Assembly: GCA_900120415.1 (NCBI GenBank)
Contig: FQLW01000006.1
Location: forward strand, 558,001-622,000
DNA from: Urmitella timonensis
GTDB taxonomy: Bacteria > Actinomycetota > Actinomycetes > Actinomycetales > Actinomycetaceae
Direction: 5' to 3'
Length of the DNA: 64,000 nucleotides
Shown: in pieces, positions 33,823 through 44,350 of the stretch
Numbering within the stretch: the stretch's first letter is position 1
Layout of the letters: each line of letters begins with the position of its first letter
Position numbers and translations under genes: made by a program
The notes under the pieces: model-generated
What the model saw: the letters and a program-made list of their open reading frames with translations, nothing else
The model's database searches: none
Told to the model about the DNA's origin: nothing

Positions 33823-36800
33823 TTAACTGCGTTTTTGAGCGCGACGCTTCACCGTAACCCCGCAAGCGCTCAACAGTAGCGAGACCATTATCATTTCCGG
33901 AACTCCAGCACCGGTTTGACCTAGCCCCTGTCTTCTAACCCTTGGGGCAGATTCCTTACCCTTGTCTGACGGTTTCTTCCCTGCCGGAGATGCAGATTTG
34001 CTTTCCGAAGGACGAGGATTTGGCTGCTTCGAATTAGGAGTGGGGTTTTGGGGACTAGGGTTCGGGTTCGGCACTATACCTGGGTTCGGATTTGGATTAG
34101 GTTCACTCCCTGGATTCGGCTCTCCTCCCGGATTCGGGTTCGGCTCAACCCCTGGATTGGGATTCGGATTTGGTTCTGGCTGCGGTTCCGGTTCCGGCTG
34201 TGGCTGTGGATTTGGGTTCGGGTCTGGTTCCGGATTTGGTTCTGGCTCCGGAGCCGGATCAGGCGCCGCCGCCTCCCTAAGCAGCAAAATACTTAAAGGG
34301 GGAACCGTTACCTTACCGTTTGAAGTGAGAGCTACCGGGTTCTGATAAACATCCAAACCCTTAATCATCACCTCATATTCTCCCGCCGGCAAAGGCGCCT
34401 CCCAAGCCTGGTTTCCGGCATTCACAAAAGCGAACGCATCGGCGCTATCTTTACCGCTCTTAGTTTTTACCGGGAAAGCACTCTTTACGGTATATCCCAC
34501 ATGATTAGTAGCGATAGTCTCCTCACCAGAAATAATTTCGTGCGTGTACTTTTTGTTTACCTCGTCATAGCTACCTTGACGCATAAAATCATATTGCTTA
34601 CGGAACTGGTTTAAATCCCGGAAAAACTTTACTTCCTTTTCATATTTTTGGGCACGGTCATAGTCGAAAACATTAACCGAGTCCGGGGATTTATAGGAAT
34701 TATGATCTCCTGCTTTAGTTCGTAAAAACTCCTGTCCTGCATGGATAAATACCGCCCCATTAGCTAAATACTGAGTACCGGTTCCTAGGGCGTGCCGCTG
34801 AGCTAGCTCACTGTCAGGGATCGTTGCTGGCAAGCTACCTTTCAATTTATCGAACATAGTGTAGTTGTCATGGGCTTCGTTATAGACCACCGATTGATTC
34901 GGACTCAGGTAGTCTCGAACATATTGCGCGCCCTTGATATTGTTTAACAAATCCCACGAGCGTTGCACCTGATTTGCGCCACTAATAAATCCCGTGTGCT
35001 TAAGCTCGAAGTTATCACCTTTTACGGTGTCACGATACTGGTCATTAAAAAATGATATTCCGGGTAACTTCTTGGCATTTTCCTGATTAGCTGCTGCTAC
35101 CCCTGCGGGATGGTTACCCATCTTCCAGCCTTCACCAAGAATCACAATCGAAGGATCAATCTTATTGAGAGCTTCCCGTACCGCTTTCATAGTTTCCACG
35201 TCATGAATCCCCATAAGATCGAAACGGAAACCATCAATATCGTAGTTCTTTGCCCAATAGGTAACTGAATCAACGATATATTTACGCATCATCAGTTGCT
35301 CAGATGCAGTTTCATTCCCAACTCCGGTGCCATCTTGGAACTTACAGTTAGCATCCATCCGGAAATAATAGTTAGGAACAGTTTGCTGCAATGGGGACAT
35401 TTCCGGTTTATGTACATGGTTATAAACCACATCCATAATCACCCGCATATCGTTAGCATGCATCGTCTCCACCATGGACTTTAGCTCCAAGATACGCGAG
35501 GTAGGATCGGCCGGCTTGGTTGCATACGACCCTTCCGGAACGTTGTAGTTTTGAGGATCATACCCCCAGTTATATTGGGAATTAAACGAAAGGTCACCCT
35601 GCTCATCTACGGAACCGAAATCAAAAACCGGTAAGAATTGAACGTGGGTAATACCTAAAGATTTTAGATAATCCAGTCCAGAAAGATTGCCGACCTTGGT
35701 TTTAGTGCCCGCTTCGGTTAGCCCCAAAAACTTTCCTTTATTGGTAATGCCGTTATCCGGGCCGATGGTTAAATCACGCACATGGGCTTCATAAATAATC
35801 GCATCTTTCATCGAGGTAAATGCGGGCATACGTTTACCGTCCCAGTTATGAGGGACAGTTTTTTCTGGGTCTATCACCACGGTGCGAGTACTATTTGCGG
35901 TAACTGCCCGAGCATAGGGGTCAATCGCTTCGTTAATTTTTCCGCCGTCAAAATGGAGACGATAACGATATTGCACACCCTTTTGGTCACCATTAAAAGT
36001 AATTTCCCAGGTTCCCTTTTCCCCTTTGGTCATGGCAGTAACTTTTCCGTCCTGGGAATAATTTACGAACTCAACCGCTTGGGCAGTGGGAGCCCACAGC
36101 CTAAAAGTGGTTTTTTCGGGGCTGTAAATCGCCCCTAACTCGCCCTCGTAATAGTACTTTTTATTGAATTCGGCAGAATGTAATTCTGTACAGTTATTTG
36201 TCGAATCTGGTTTGGGGATATCGGCTTGCGAATAATAGACTTTGGGGTCACCTTGGACAATCCAAACTTCCGCTTTACCCTGGGGGAACTTGGTAATAAA
36301 GAGGTCGTCAGGAGTGTTTTTCTCTGCCCATTCGTTTCCTGATTCCGAACGGCGTACAATCAGACCAACTTTTTCAATCCCATTTACATCTTTATGAGTA
36401 ATCGTGGCGGTATGATTTCCATCGAAATTAACCCGGCTACCGTCTTTTCCGGGAACCCAAGTCCACACATTCCAGTTGTCATACTTATTGTCAGAGCGTA
36501 GATAGTGGACGGTAACAGTAACCTCTTTCGGGAGGGTATTCGGGTTTTCGGCAGGTTTTAGCTTGAAGCTGCTGTCTGTTTTTATCTCAATGCCACCGGG
36601 GACCGGGATATCTTTCAAATCAGAAGTCTGCCAAGCCCATTCCTTGGTCGCGGTTGAGCGACGCACAATTAGATTTACTTTCTTATTTGGCGCAGGTAGC
36701 GTCACTTCGGCGGTCAACCTGCCAGCTGCGTCCTTCCCAGTGAAAGGGGTGGAGTATCCGGCGGCTCCATCGGTACACACCCACAGGTTATATTCCGATT

Positions 36801-37287
36801 CTGGCACATTAGGGTCAGGGGTGAAGCTAACTGCTAATTTGCAGTCCCGAACCGCTTTGAAAACATCACCTGGTTTGTAACTGTAGCTGCATACATCCCA
36901 CTTTGTGTAAAGAGAATTACCGGGTTTTACACCGGAATAGGCAGGAGACTCCCACACCCGGTTTTCGCTCTGTCCCGGTTGTAAAGAGGTGGTGTCTGTG
37001 CGGTAAACCCGGAAATTCATAGGGTTGCCCGCTGCCAAAATATTGGTATTCAAATATCCGTCAGCTTGCTGACCGGAAAACATTTGAGTTTGTTTGGGCT
37101 GCCCGTCAGCCCAGTATTCAACGCGATAGACAGTCAAGGGTTTTTCAACCGTTGGGTCTGGTTTGAAGTTCAGATACATCACCTGATTATTGGAGCCAGC
37201 ATGAGCTAGCGGGGTAACACTACCTGCTATTACCAACAGAAAGGCAATAAAAAACCTAAATACTTTTCTACTTACTATTGATTTCAC
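33823..37287 (-). CDS. pulA: Cell-wall anchored type I pullulanase
   Basis: A secreted debranching enzyme of about 1154 residues cleaving alpha-1,6 links of pullulan, glycogen and starch. Order: signal peptide (ending TPLAHA), two or three CBM41-like modules (to about residue 370; [20 protein letters not shown] is clearest), CBM48 ([15 protein letters not shown]), GH13_14 catalytic domain ([18 protein letters not shown], nucleophile in [14 protein letters not shown], acid/base in [23 protein letters not shown]), C-terminal beta domain, a Pro-Glu-Asn repeat stalk of about 90 residues, and a terminal helix with Arg/Lys tail after LGQTG, a variant sorting motif. GTG at 37287 follows AGGAGG. An operator-like palindrome precedes the gene. 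Confidence 0.93.
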   Translation of the reverse strand: MKSIVSRKVFRFFIAFLLVIAGSVTPLAHAGSNNQVMYLNFKPDPTVEKPLTVYRVEYWADGQPKQTQMFSGQQADGYLNTNILAAGNPMNFRVYRTDTTSLQPGQSENRVWESPAYSGVKPGNSLYTKWDVCSYSYKPGDVFKAVRDCKLAVSFTPDPNVPESEYNLWVCTDGAAGYSTPFTGKDAAGRLTAEVTLPAPNKKVNLIVRRSTATKEWAWQTSDLKDIPVPGGIEIKTDSSFKLKPAENPNTLPKEVTVTVHYLRSDNKYDNWNVWTWVPGKDGSRVNFDGNHTATITHKDVNGIEKVGLIVRRSESGNEWAEKNTPDDLFITKFPQGKAEVWIVQGDPKVYYSQADIPKPDSTNNCTELHSAEFNKKYYYEGELGAIYSPEKTTFRLWAPTAQAVEFVNYSQDGKVTAMTKGEKGTWEITFNGDQKGVQYRYRLHFDGGKINEAIDPYARAVTANSTRTVVIDPEKTVPHNWDGKRMPAFTSMKDAIIYEAHVRDLTIGPDNGITNKGKFLGLTEAGTKTKVGNLSGLDYLKSLGITHVQFLPVFDFGSVDEQGDLSFNSQYNWGYDPQNYNVPEGSYATKPADPTSRILELKSMVETMHANDMRVIMDVVYNHVHKPEMSPLQQTVPNYYFRMDANCKFQDGTGVGNETASEQLMMRKYIVDSVTYWAKNYDIDGFRFDLMGIHDVETMKAVREALNKIDPSIVILGEGWKMGNHPAGVAAANQENAKKLPGISFFNDQYRDTVKGDNFELKHTGFISGANQVQRSWDLLNNIKGAQYVRDYLSPNQSVVYNEAHDNYTMFDKLKGSLPATIPDSELAQRHALGTGTQYLANGAVFIHAGQEFLRTKAGDHNSYKSPDSVNVFDYDRAQKYEKEVKFFRDLNQFRKQYDFMRQGSYDEVNKKYTHEIISGEETIATNHVGYTVKSAFPVKTKSGKDSADAFAFVNAGNQAWEAPLPAGEYEVMIKGLDVYQNPVALTSNGKVTVPPLSILLLREAAAPDPAPEPEPNPEPDPNPNPQPQPEPEPQPEPNPNPNPGVEPNPNPGGEPNPGSEPNPNPNPGIVPNPNPSPQNPTPNSKQPNPRPSESKSASPAGKKPSDKGKESAPRVRRQGLGQTGAGVPEMIMVSLLLSACGVTVKRRAQKRS

Positions 37288-37325
37288 TGGTCCTCCTCGA
37301 CCAATAGCGAATGTGGCGACCTCGC

Positions 37326-37339
37326 CGGAAACGTTTCCG
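37326..37339. promoter_or_regulatory. LacI/MalR-type operator before pulA
   Basis: A perfect 14-bp palindrome, CGGAAACGTTTCCG, the typical form of LacI-family (CcpA, MalR) operators. It would lie across the predicted transcript start, so a bound repressor would block pulA. Confidence 0.75.
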
Positions 37340-37344
37340 AAACC

Positions 37345-37373
37345 ATGATAGCCCACTCCAAATAAGATATGAA
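37345..37373 (-). promoter_or_regulatory. Probable pulA promoter
   Basis: On the minus strand TTCATA (37373-37368) and TATCAT (37350-37345) are 17 bases apart. The -10 is good and the -35 moderate. Confidence 0.5.
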
Positions 37374-37617
37374 GATTGCTAAAATGCGAGCTTCCTCACG
37401 AACCAGTTACCTCTTGAGGGGAGCTTGGAACCGTCCTAGCTATAAACACTCCACAGGGCAGATATCTTTCCCTTAAAAGGAAGTTCTCTCTGACACGCAG
37501 AGGCGGTATTTTCACGAGTGAGTACACTACTCTAAGCCCCCAAGAACCCGACAGCTCAATCGGGAATAAGCTACCAGTGCACCTTTAAACGCATAAAAAC
37601 ACAGCAACTTATCGCAT

Positions 37618-38553
37618 TTAACCAATAGGTTCTTCGAAGAAATCTTCATCGATACTGTAAAGAGTGAACTGCTTTGCCGGGTGGACTGCCACTCCGTAAT
37701 TAAGCATCAACTCGGTGAGTTTAACCCCATTATTAATCAGAATGATTTTCCCATGTCGATAGTTTTTTGCGGTAGTAACGGCGCGAGGCTGAAAGTCCGA
37801 GGTAGTAATAAACACCCCTAAGTTGGCACCACGTGAATCCAAAGAACCGATAAAATTACGGATTTCCGGATCTCCAACTTTATTGGTATCTGCATAACGT
37901 TTTGCCTGGATATAGATATTGGTTAGCCCCAATGCGTCCTGGCGAATAATCCCATCAATACCTCCATCACCAGAGCGACCAACATGCTGTTTAGCCCCGT
38001 AGTCACCACCGTATCCCATAGCCCATAACAAATCGATAACCGCTTTCTCGAAAAACTCAGGCGAGGAATCTTGCAGATATTTCCGAAGCTCAGTTTCTAC
38101 TTGCGCATTAAAATCACGCTCGGCATTACTCATTACTTCAATCGGATTACTGCTAGGCTCAGTCTCTACTTCCGCCTCGCCACTTTTCGTCTTACGCTGA
38201 GCAATCTCTAGCTGATATTTGACCCATACTTCCCATTCGAGCATATCTTCATCGGTATAGATGGAAAGATTACGCTCGGCAACCTGGAGCCCGGCATCGG
38301 TAATCTGGCAATATCCCCGTCGAGGGCGAGTTATCAAACCCGCATAAAAAAGACCAGAACATGCCCAGTTAATGCGATTTTGATAACGAGGTTGCCCGGA
38401 GGGAATAAGCTCCTCGCGCACCTGCTCACTTAACCTCATAGAGTCAGCGACAAGTTCGCAGATTTCGCGCACGTGTCGCACCTGACCGTCCTGCAGAACT
38501 CGAAGAACTACGGGTCTAAACTCGTCAATAGTTGGGATATTATCTTTACTCAT
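37618..38553 (-). CDS. Mrr-type restriction endonuclease
   Basis: A protein of 311 residues. The N-terminal winged-helix Mrr_N domain (RPVVLRVLQDGQVRHVREICELVAD to RRGYCQITDAG) binds DNA. The C-terminal Mrr catalytic domain has VIDLLWAMGYGGDYGAKQHVGRSGDGGIDGIIRQD, with the catalytic Asp, then IYIQAKRYA, the QxK variant of the PD-(D/E)xK site. Mrr proteins cut methylated DNA of foreign origin (type IV restriction). No methylase is adjacent, as expected for type IV. Confidence 0.92.
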   Translation of the reverse strand: MSKDNIPTIDEFRPVVLRVLQDGQVRHVREICELVADSMRLSEQVREELIPSGQPRYQNRINWACSGLFYAGLITRPRRGYCQITDAGLQVAERNLSIYTDEDMLEWEVWVKYQLEIAQRKTKSGEAEVETEPSSNPIEVMSNAERDFNAQVETELRKYLQDSSPEFFEKAVIDLLWAMGYGGDYGAKQHVGRSGDGGIDGIIRQDALGLTNIYIQAKRYADTNKVGDPEIRNFIGSLDSRGANLGVFITTSDFQPRAVTTAKNYRHGKIILINNGVKLTELMLNYGVAVHPAKQFTLYSIDEDFFEEPIG

Positions 38554-38625
38554 TTTTTACGCCTACCTGGTAATCTTCTGCCATCAAATCGATATTACCC
38601 AGCTTTTGCCTTAAGGCGGCGCAGA

Positions 38626-39306
38626 TTAATCTAGATTGGTGGCGGCTGCCAACATTTTTTCCACTGCAGGGCGATATTTTCCGTCTGCGTTCCGGATTTC
38701 TCCGCTATCTGCTAGGTAGGTTTTCAAGAATTTTTCTAGAGGACGCGCCAAACCCTGCCCGACAAGGCTGCCGGTACTAGCCTCGATCCCGGCGTGAGCG
38801 CGTCCTCCGAAACTGAGAAGCCACATATCCTCCCCCACCGGCACGTCCGCACTCAGGCGCGGCATTGTAAAAGGAAAGTCCAGGTGCTTAGCGCCCAAGC
38901 GCCGGTAGAAATCCCAACGCCGCTGCGGATCCCCTCTATCTTCCGAGGGCGCATGGAGCTGCGGATCCTCAATCTCTCCCAGAATCAACAAGGGATTAAC
39001 GGTAGCTTCCAGAGCAGAAATCGTTTCACGGAAAAGCTTAGAGCCCACCCCATGACCGCGAGTGCGGGGACTGACCGCCAGCCAACTCAGCAAAGTCACT
39101 TCCCTAGTTGCCGGCCAGGCTATAGCTGCCCCTAGCGGAAGGGCGCCCTCCCAAGCAGAAAAAACCTGGAACTTCCCCGCCTGCAGCTGAGCGATTAATT
39201 CTTCCGGCTCCCCCAGCTCTTCAAGGCCAAAAGCCTGTTCCAAAAGTTCACGAACCAGGACTTCTGACTGCCCCGGTTCCAAGTAGTTTTGATACTCAAT
39301 TTGCAC
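38626..39306 (-). CDS. GNAT-family N-acetyltransferase
   Basis: A protein of 226 residues. The acetyl-CoA loop is SPRTRGHGVGSKLFRETISALE near residue 75, the (R/Q)xxGxG/A signature of GNAT enzymes, preceded by VTLLSWLAVS (strand beta4). The first 60 residues and the last 70 are less conserved, and ILGEIEDPQLHAPSED carries an extra loop seen in a subgroup with ERRRFYRRLGA-like ends (here RRWDFYRRLGAKHL). Substrate cannot be told. The start is a GTG with GAGGGG close to it. Confidence 0.82.
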   Translation of the reverse strand: MQIEYQNYLEPGQSEVLVRELLEQAFGLEELGEPEELIAQLQAGKFQVFSAWEGALPLGAAIAWPATREVTLLSWLAVSPRTRGHGVGSKLFRETISALEATVNPLLILGEIEDPQLHAPSEDRGDPQRRWDFYRRLGAKHLDFPFTMPRLSADVPVGEDMWLLSFGGRAHAGIEASTGSLVGQGLARPLEKFLKTYLADSGEIRNADGKYRPAVEKMLAAATNLD

Positions 39307-39393
39307 CCCTCAACCCTAGCCGAATCCTCTAGATAGCCATAGCTGCGGCGGTTATTGGTCGCTGAATCACCTTACAGTTCCCAAGGGTTGTTC

Positions 39394-40260
39394 CTAGGGA
39401 TTTTTCTTATTTTTCATATAGGTCGTGTAGGGGGTATCTAAATCAAGAAATGCCACCTCGTGGGCAGGTTTTTGTTTGCTAGGAGGGGGAGGAGTTAGGT
39501 AGTCTCCGAACGCCATACGTAAATAAGAGTCGTATCCAATCGGAACTTTAATACTAGATTGACCGAAGGGCTTGCTAATAGCCTTAGAAAACCATTCCTG
39601 CCGGTATTCATTCTGCATATAGCCGGGACCAGAAGCTAGTTCAGTCGTATATTCAGAGGTATAAAAATTCCAACTAGCCATTTTCTTTTCACACCAGCGC
39701 CAGATTCTATATCTGAGCGCCGACCAAGGAACGACAGTCAGTAATAATTTACTGCCCAAAGCTACCATTCCCCCATGTTTTTCAGGTACGGACTGAGCAC
39801 AAAACAGAGAAAATACCAGTGCCAAGAGCTTTTGTATCCGTCGAGCAAATGAACCGGGAGGGGGACAGCCATCAAGGGGAAGGATATCCATAGTGAGCCC
39901 TTGCGGCATTTTTTTATCAACTTGATAGGTGGTTACCAACGTAGTGTGAGCATCACAAATCTTAGCCATAAGATCGCCGGTGACCATGTTCTTGTGCGAG
40001 CGAACATAAAGATATTGTTTATTAGCTGAATCTTTACACCACAAGCGGGCAAGTTTTTCATAATCTGGGCGTGGCATAAACACATCGATATCATCGTCCC
40101 AAGGCACAAAACCACTATCACGGATAGCCCCAATACAACAACCACCACAGGCATAATAAAGCAGACCATGGCGGTCACAAAAGTCGGCAAAATGCTGATA
40201 CATCTGCCAAGACTTAAGCTGCATTTGCCGCAATTCGTCTTCCGTTAGCTCATGTGCCAT
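39394..40260 (-). CDS. LicD-family nucleotidyl/phospho-transferase
   Basis: A protein of 288 residues. The LicD signature near residue 35 reads YACGGCCIGAIRDSGFVPWDDDIDVFMPRPDYEKL, with the DDDID metal site of the nucleotidyltransferase fold. LicD proteins attach phosphocholine or other phospho-groups to surface glycans and teichoic acids. ATG at 40260 follows a run of G; an in-frame TTG at 40272 is the alternative. It sits 56 bases after the CapD-like gene in the same direction, so it may decorate the glycan made by that module. No choline kinase or uptake gene is in the window. Confidence 0.88.
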   Translation of the reverse strand: MAHELTEDELRQMQLKSWQMYQHFADFCDRHGLLYYACGGCCIGAIRDSGFVPWDDDIDVFMPRPDYEKLARLWCKDSANKQYLYVRSHKNMVTGDLMAKICDAHTTLVTTYQVDKKMPQGLTMDILPLDGCPPPGSFARRIQKLLALVFSLFCAQSVPEKHGGMVALGSKLLLTVVPWSALRYRIWRWCEKKMASWNFYTSEYTTELASGPGYMQNEYRQEWFSKAISKPFGQSSIKVPIGYDSYLRMAFGDYLTPPPPSKQKPAHEVAFLDLDTPYTTYMKNKKNP

Positions 40261-40315
40261 AAAAGCCCCCAAAATACGAAAAAATCTAAACTATCAAATC
40301 CGTCATTGCGACTGT

Positions 40316-42127
40316 TTAGCGGCTATCACCATATAGAACAGTATCTTCAGCGACCACATCGGCGTGTTCCTCTTCTAAAGCAGCTGGATCTACGTGGGGA
40401 ACACTGGTGTGGGAAATAAGCGGGTGGAACGGACGTTCGTCCTTTTCGCCCTCGAAATGTAGCACTTCAGTGAGTTTCTCACCTGGGCGCATACCCGTAA
40501 TTTCAATTGAAATCTGTTTACCGCTCATCTGAATCATCCGTTTTGCAACATCCATAATCTTCACCGGTTGCCCCATGTCGAGCACGAGCACTTCGCCCGC
40601 CCGTCCAATAGCTCCCGCCTGAATAACCAGAGCACAAGCCTCCGGAATCGTCATAAAGAAACGTTCCACATCGGGATGGGTGATAGTAATCGGACCGCCA
40701 TGTTCAATCTGGGAGGTAAAAGTCCAAAGCACCGAGCCACGCGAACCTAAAACATTACCGAAACGCACGCTGACGTAACGCCACCCCCTTTCGGCAACCT
40801 GTTGGGAATAGTGAGCCACAATCCTCTCAGCTACCCGTTTAGACCGACCCAGCACGGTAGTTGGTTCAGCCGCCTTGTCAGTAGAGATATTAACTAGATT
40901 CTTTACCCCGTATTCGACCGCTAGTTCTACCACGTTCTTTGTACCTAAGACATTGGTTTTCCAGCCCTCTTCTGGATACTGCTCCAACATTGGCAAATGC
41001 TTAAGTGCGGCTGCATGGAAAACAACTTCCGGGCGATGGGCTGCGAAAATAGCTCGCAACGCTTCCCTATCGCGAATATCGCATAATGCAAAGTCAGGGG
41101 TGTCCAACATTCCAGTGCCATACAAATCGAGTTGCATCGCGTGTAACTCGGACTCATCCCTATCGAGTAAGACCAGCTCTGCTGGACGCAGCATCTTTAC
41201 CTGGCGACAAATCTCGGATCCGATTGATCCACCAGCTCCGGTAACTAGAACTCGTTTCCCCTCGATATATCCAGATATTTCTTGAAAATTAGTTTTGATT
41301 TCCCTGCGGCCTAACAGGTCAGTCACGTTAATTTGGCGGATATTATTCAAATCGACTTTTCCACCCAAAATGTCTCCCACTTGAGGAGCAACCAGCAGCT
41401 TAATACCCGCTTCCTTTGCAACCTGTGAATAGGCGGTTTTAACCTCACGTAGCTCTACCTCGGGACTTAGCGGGTTAGGGTGTTCATTGTTAATAGAGAA
41501 AATAGCGGTAGTAACCCCAAGTTTTTTAGCTACCTGCGGCAAATCTTTCATTTTCCCCCGTACTGGAACCCCCCGCAGTCGGAGATTCTTTTTCGCCGCG
41601 GCATCATCAATCAAGGCCACCGGCATATAGGGCGTTTTCGTATCAACCTGCATCTGATGAATCAACTGCTCACCGGCGATACCAGCTCCAATCACAATCA
41701 CTGGTTCCGGATCGTCAGCCCCATGACGGCTAATCTTCTTTAAAACTCGCCAGCATACTCGAGCAGCCCCCATGATTAATAGGGCTAAGGCAGGGCTAGC
41801 AACCGCGACTACGATACTAACGAAACGCCCTGGATAAAGCAGGGTGAATAGGGCAGCAACTATCCCAGAACAGATAACCAAAGCTCCCAAGCTCACAACT
41901 TCTTCAAACGAAGCAATCCAATAGCGATTTCTGTAGTGTTTTGAGACCAGTCCCACACTAATCTGCACAAAGATTGCTATCAGCACAAAAGTAACTATCG
42001 CGCACGAATCCAAGTCGCTAAGCACAAAGTTAAATCGAATCCAGGAAATAACTGCTACCGCTATAATCCAGCTAAAAATATCTGTAGCAAGTAAAATACC
42101 CCGTCGTAGCCAAGTCGGAATAAACAC
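40316..42127 (-). CDS. CapD/FlaA1/PglF-type NDP-sugar 4,6-dehydratase (membrane form)
   Basis: A protein of about 603 residues. Four N-terminal membrane spans are followed by a CoA-binding-like Rossmann domain (VIVIGAGIAGEQLIHQM) and the catalytic SDR domain with VLVTGAGGSIGSEICRQVKML, VFHAAALKHLPMLE and NISTDKAAEPTTVLGRSKRVAE. In these enzymes a Met replaces the usual Tyr; here the region reads STDKAAEPTTVLG, matching PglF/CapD. It makes a 4-keto-6-deoxy UDP-HexNAc. GTG at 42127 with AGAGG is preferred over a TTG at 42178. A 4-amino transferase and PglC-like enzyme are divergently encoded, suggesting a bacillosamine-type pathway. Confidence 0.9.
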   Translation of the reverse strand: MFIPTWLRRGILLATDIFSWIIAVAVISWIRFNFVLSDLDSCAIVTFVLIAIFVQISVGLVSKHYRNRYWIASFEEVVSLGALVICSGIVAALFTLLYPGRFVSIVVAVASPALALLIMGAARVCWRVLKKISRHGADDPEPVIVIGAGIAGEQLIHQMQVDTKTPYMPVALIDDAAAKKNLRLRGVPVRGKMKDLPQVAKKLGVTTAIFSINNEHPNPLSPEVELREVKTAYSQVAKEAGIKLLVAPQVGDILGGKVDLNNIRQINVTDLLGRREIKTNFQEISGYIEGKRVLVTGAGGSIGSEICRQVKMLRPAELVLLDRDESELHAMQLDLYGTGMLDTPDFALCDIRDREALRAIFAAHRPEVVFHAAALKHLPMLEQYPEEGWKTNVLGTKNVVELAVEYGVKNLVNISTDKAAEPTTVLGRSKRVAERIVAHYSQQVAERGWRYVSVRFGNVLGSRGSVLWTFTSQIEHGGPITITHPDVERFFMTIPEACALVIQAGAIGRAGEVLVLDMGQPVKIMDVAKRMIQMSGKQISIEITGMRPGEKLTEVLHFEGEKDERPFHPLISHTSVPHVDPAALEEEHADVVAEDTVLYGDSR

Positions 42128-42274
42128 ATATCCTCTTTTCTGCTCACTTAGAAAACCTAGCGCTATTTTACCCCGCAAATCCTAAAAATCTGAGGACAAT
42201 ACTCAACCTAAAAGGATAAAAAGGATTAGTGAGATAATGAAAGTAGAATTTTTAGCTACCAGAAAGGCAAGCAT

Positions 42275-43492
42275 ATGAAGGTGCCATTTTCTCCTCCTGA
42301 TATTCGCCCTGAAGATATTGAGGCAGTAGTTCAGGTATTACGTTCTGGCTGGATTACCAGCGGCCCGGTCGGCGAGGAATTTCGTAAGGCACTAACAAGT
42401 TTTTCTGGTACCAGTGACACTATGTTGGTAAATTCGGCAACTGCCGGTTTAAAAAACGCCCTCCGCTTCTTAGGGGTGGGTTCCGGTGATGAAGTAATCG
42501 TCCCTGCCTATACTTATACCGCTTCCGCATCAGTGATTGCGCACGTGGGAGCGAAAATTGTAATGGTAGACACCGCGAACGCTGACTATTTCACCACCGC
42601 CGAGAGGATTGTGGCGGCCATTACTCCGCGTACTAAAGCCATTATTTTGGTTGATTTAGCCGGAAAGATGGTAGACACCAAGCCGATATATCAAGCTATT
42701 GCAGCCGCTCAAAGCGGTTTTTGCCCGAGCACTCCACAACAGGAACATTTAGGACGCATTGCCCTAATTATTGATGGAGCTCACAGCCTGGGAGCAACTG
42801 GATACGGAATGCGCGCAGGGCAGGCGGGCGATTTCACGGCATTTTCTTTCCATGCTGTAAAAAACCTGACCACAGCGGAAGGAGGGGCGCTGACCTGGCG
42901 TAAAGAAAACCCTCTAGCTGAACAGATTAAACCGTTCATAAAACTGAACACTTTACACGGACAGTCTAAATCCGCTCTAGAAAAAACCAATACCTCTGGC
43001 TGGGAATATGACGTCATGTTTACCGGGTACAAAGAAAATATGCCAGATATTTTGGCTGCTCTTGGTTACTCACAGTTACAACGCTACCCACAGACCATGA
43101 AGCGCCGTCACCAGATTATTGACTATTACAACCAGGAGTTAGCTCATCTGCCGGTAACCCCGCTAACTCACCGCGGCTTAGACCAAGATGGTCAGCCTTT
43201 TTCCAGCAGTGGACACCTTTACCTACTTTCTTTAGACACCCTAGAACTTGATCAAAGAAATGATTTTATTGAACGTATGTTTGATAAAGGTATTTCTTGC
43301 AATGTTCATTACAAGCCCTTACCGATGCTAACTGCCTACAAGAATCTTGGGTTTAATCTACAGGATTACCCAAATGCCTACGCTGCCTATTGCCACGAAG
43401 TTACCCTACCTCTGCATACTGTATTGACTGATGAACAGGTAACTTTCGTTGCGGAAACTGCCCGCGACACCCTCCAGGAAATGACAAAATGA
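42275..43492 (+). CDS. DegT/DnrJ/EryC1/StrS sugar aminotransferase (PglE-like)
   Basis: A PLP enzyme of 405 residues. MKVPFSPPDIRPEDIEAVVQVLRSGWITSGP is the canonical family start; DGAHSLGATGYGM gives the PLP-binding Asp and the Schiff-base lysine is in DFTAFSFHAVKNLTTAEGGAL near residue 195. It most likely aminates the 4-keto sugar made by the neighbouring dehydratase, forming UDP-4-amino-trideoxy-HexNAc. AAAGG precedes the ATG. It is followed by the phosphoglycosyltransferase in the same direction. Confidence 0.91.
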   Translation: MKVPFSPPDIRPEDIEAVVQVLRSGWITSGPVGEEFRKALTSFSGTSDTMLVNSATAGLKNALRFLGVGSGDEVIVPAYTYTASASVIAHVGAKIVMVDTANADYFTTAERIVAAITPRTKAIILVDLAGKMVDTKPIYQAIAAAQSGFCPSTPQQEHLGRIALIIDGAHSLGATGYGMRAGQAGDFTAFSFHAVKNLTTAEGGALTWRKENPLAEQIKPFIKLNTLHGQSKSALEKTNTSGWEYDVMFTGYKENMPDILAALGYSQLQRYPQTMKRRHQIIDYYNQELAHLPVTPLTHRGLDQDGQPFSSSGHLYLLSLDTLELDQRNDFIERMFDKGISCNVHYKPLPMLTAYKNLGFNLQDYPNAYAAYCHEVTLPLHTVLTDEQVTFVAETARDTLQEMTK

Positions 43493-43529
43493 CATTATCA
43501 CTATCCCGGTTAGCCTATAGGTATTCCTT

Positions 43530-44123
43530 ATGAACAGTAAAGAAATAATCGACCGCTGCCTATCGACTCTCGCTTTAGTTTTATTGAGTCCACTCTTCCT
43601 AATCATTGCAGTCGCAATAAAACTTGATTCTCCCGGTCCGGTTTTCTTTCGTCAAAAACGCATAGGACGCGGTGGGGTTCCGTTCAAGATTCACAAATTC
43701 CGCACTATGGCTAACAAAATTCCCAAAGTTAATATTTCTGCCACCGGTGATCCGCGAGTAACCAGGGTCGGTCGGATTCTCAGGAAAACTAAGCTCGATG
43801 AACTCGCGCAGCTTATAGATGTTTCCCGAGGACGTATGGCATTGGTAGGACCTCGTCCTGAAGTACCCGAATACGTTGCAGAATGGCCGGAGGAACTTCG
43901 CAATCTTATCCTCTCGGTTCGCCCGGGGATTACCGATCCCGCTTCGATTGTTTACCGTAACGAAGCAGACGAGTTGGCTCAAGCCCCGGATCCGGAACGC
44001 TACTATATAGAGGTTCTGATTCCGAAAAAGACTGCTATGTACGCTGATTATGTTCGCAACCGCAGTCTGTTAAAAGACGCGAAAATAATTCTTCGTACCA
44101 TCACCACGGTGGTTAGCAAGTAG
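43530..44123 (+). CDS. Phosphoglycosyltransferase, PglC-like (short WcaJ family)
   Basis: A protein of 197 residues, the minimal size of monotopic phosphoglycosyl transferases. The N-terminal re-entrant helix is ALVLLSPLFLIIAVAIKLDSPGPVFF; the catalytic Asp-Glu pair is in RKTKLDELAQLIDV, followed by GRMALVGPRPEVPEY and VRPGITDPASIV. It moves phospho-sugar from a UDP-sugar to undecaprenyl phosphate, the first membrane step of glycan assembly. The ribosome site is weak. It follows the aminotransferase by 37 bases. Confidence 0.92.
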   Translation: MNSKEIIDRCLSTLALVLLSPLFLIIAVAIKLDSPGPVFFRQKRIGRGGVPFKIHKFRTMANKIPKVNISATGDPRVTRVGRILRKTKLDELAQLIDVSRGRMALVGPRPEVPEYVAEWPEELRNLILSVRPGITDPASIVYRNEADELAQAPDPERYYIEVLIPKKTAMYADYVRNRSLLKDAKIILRTITTVVSK

Positions 44124-44228
44124 CCAAATACCTGATACTGTTTCGCGTTAAGCTACCGGCAGGTAAACTTTCTGTCGCCTCTACCCTGCGATGTGATTAT
44201 TCCTCCTGGATAGGGCGCTTAAAAATTA

Positions 44229-44302
44229 CCCCGGGGCGGGGAGATTTTAGGGTTATCCAAAATCTGGGTTAATCCTCAAAATCTCCCCGCCCCGGGATTT
44301 TT
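44229..44302. terminator. Bidirectional terminator between the glycan genes and iolD
   Basis: GGGGCGGGGAGATTTT with its full complement, plus flanking CCC/GGG, around a 26-base loop. ATTTTTAG follows on the plus strand. It lies between two convergent genes. Confidence 0.75.
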
Positions 44303-44350
44303 AGTCGCTATTCCGCCTCACGTACCATCAGAGTCGCAAGGTACTATTGG

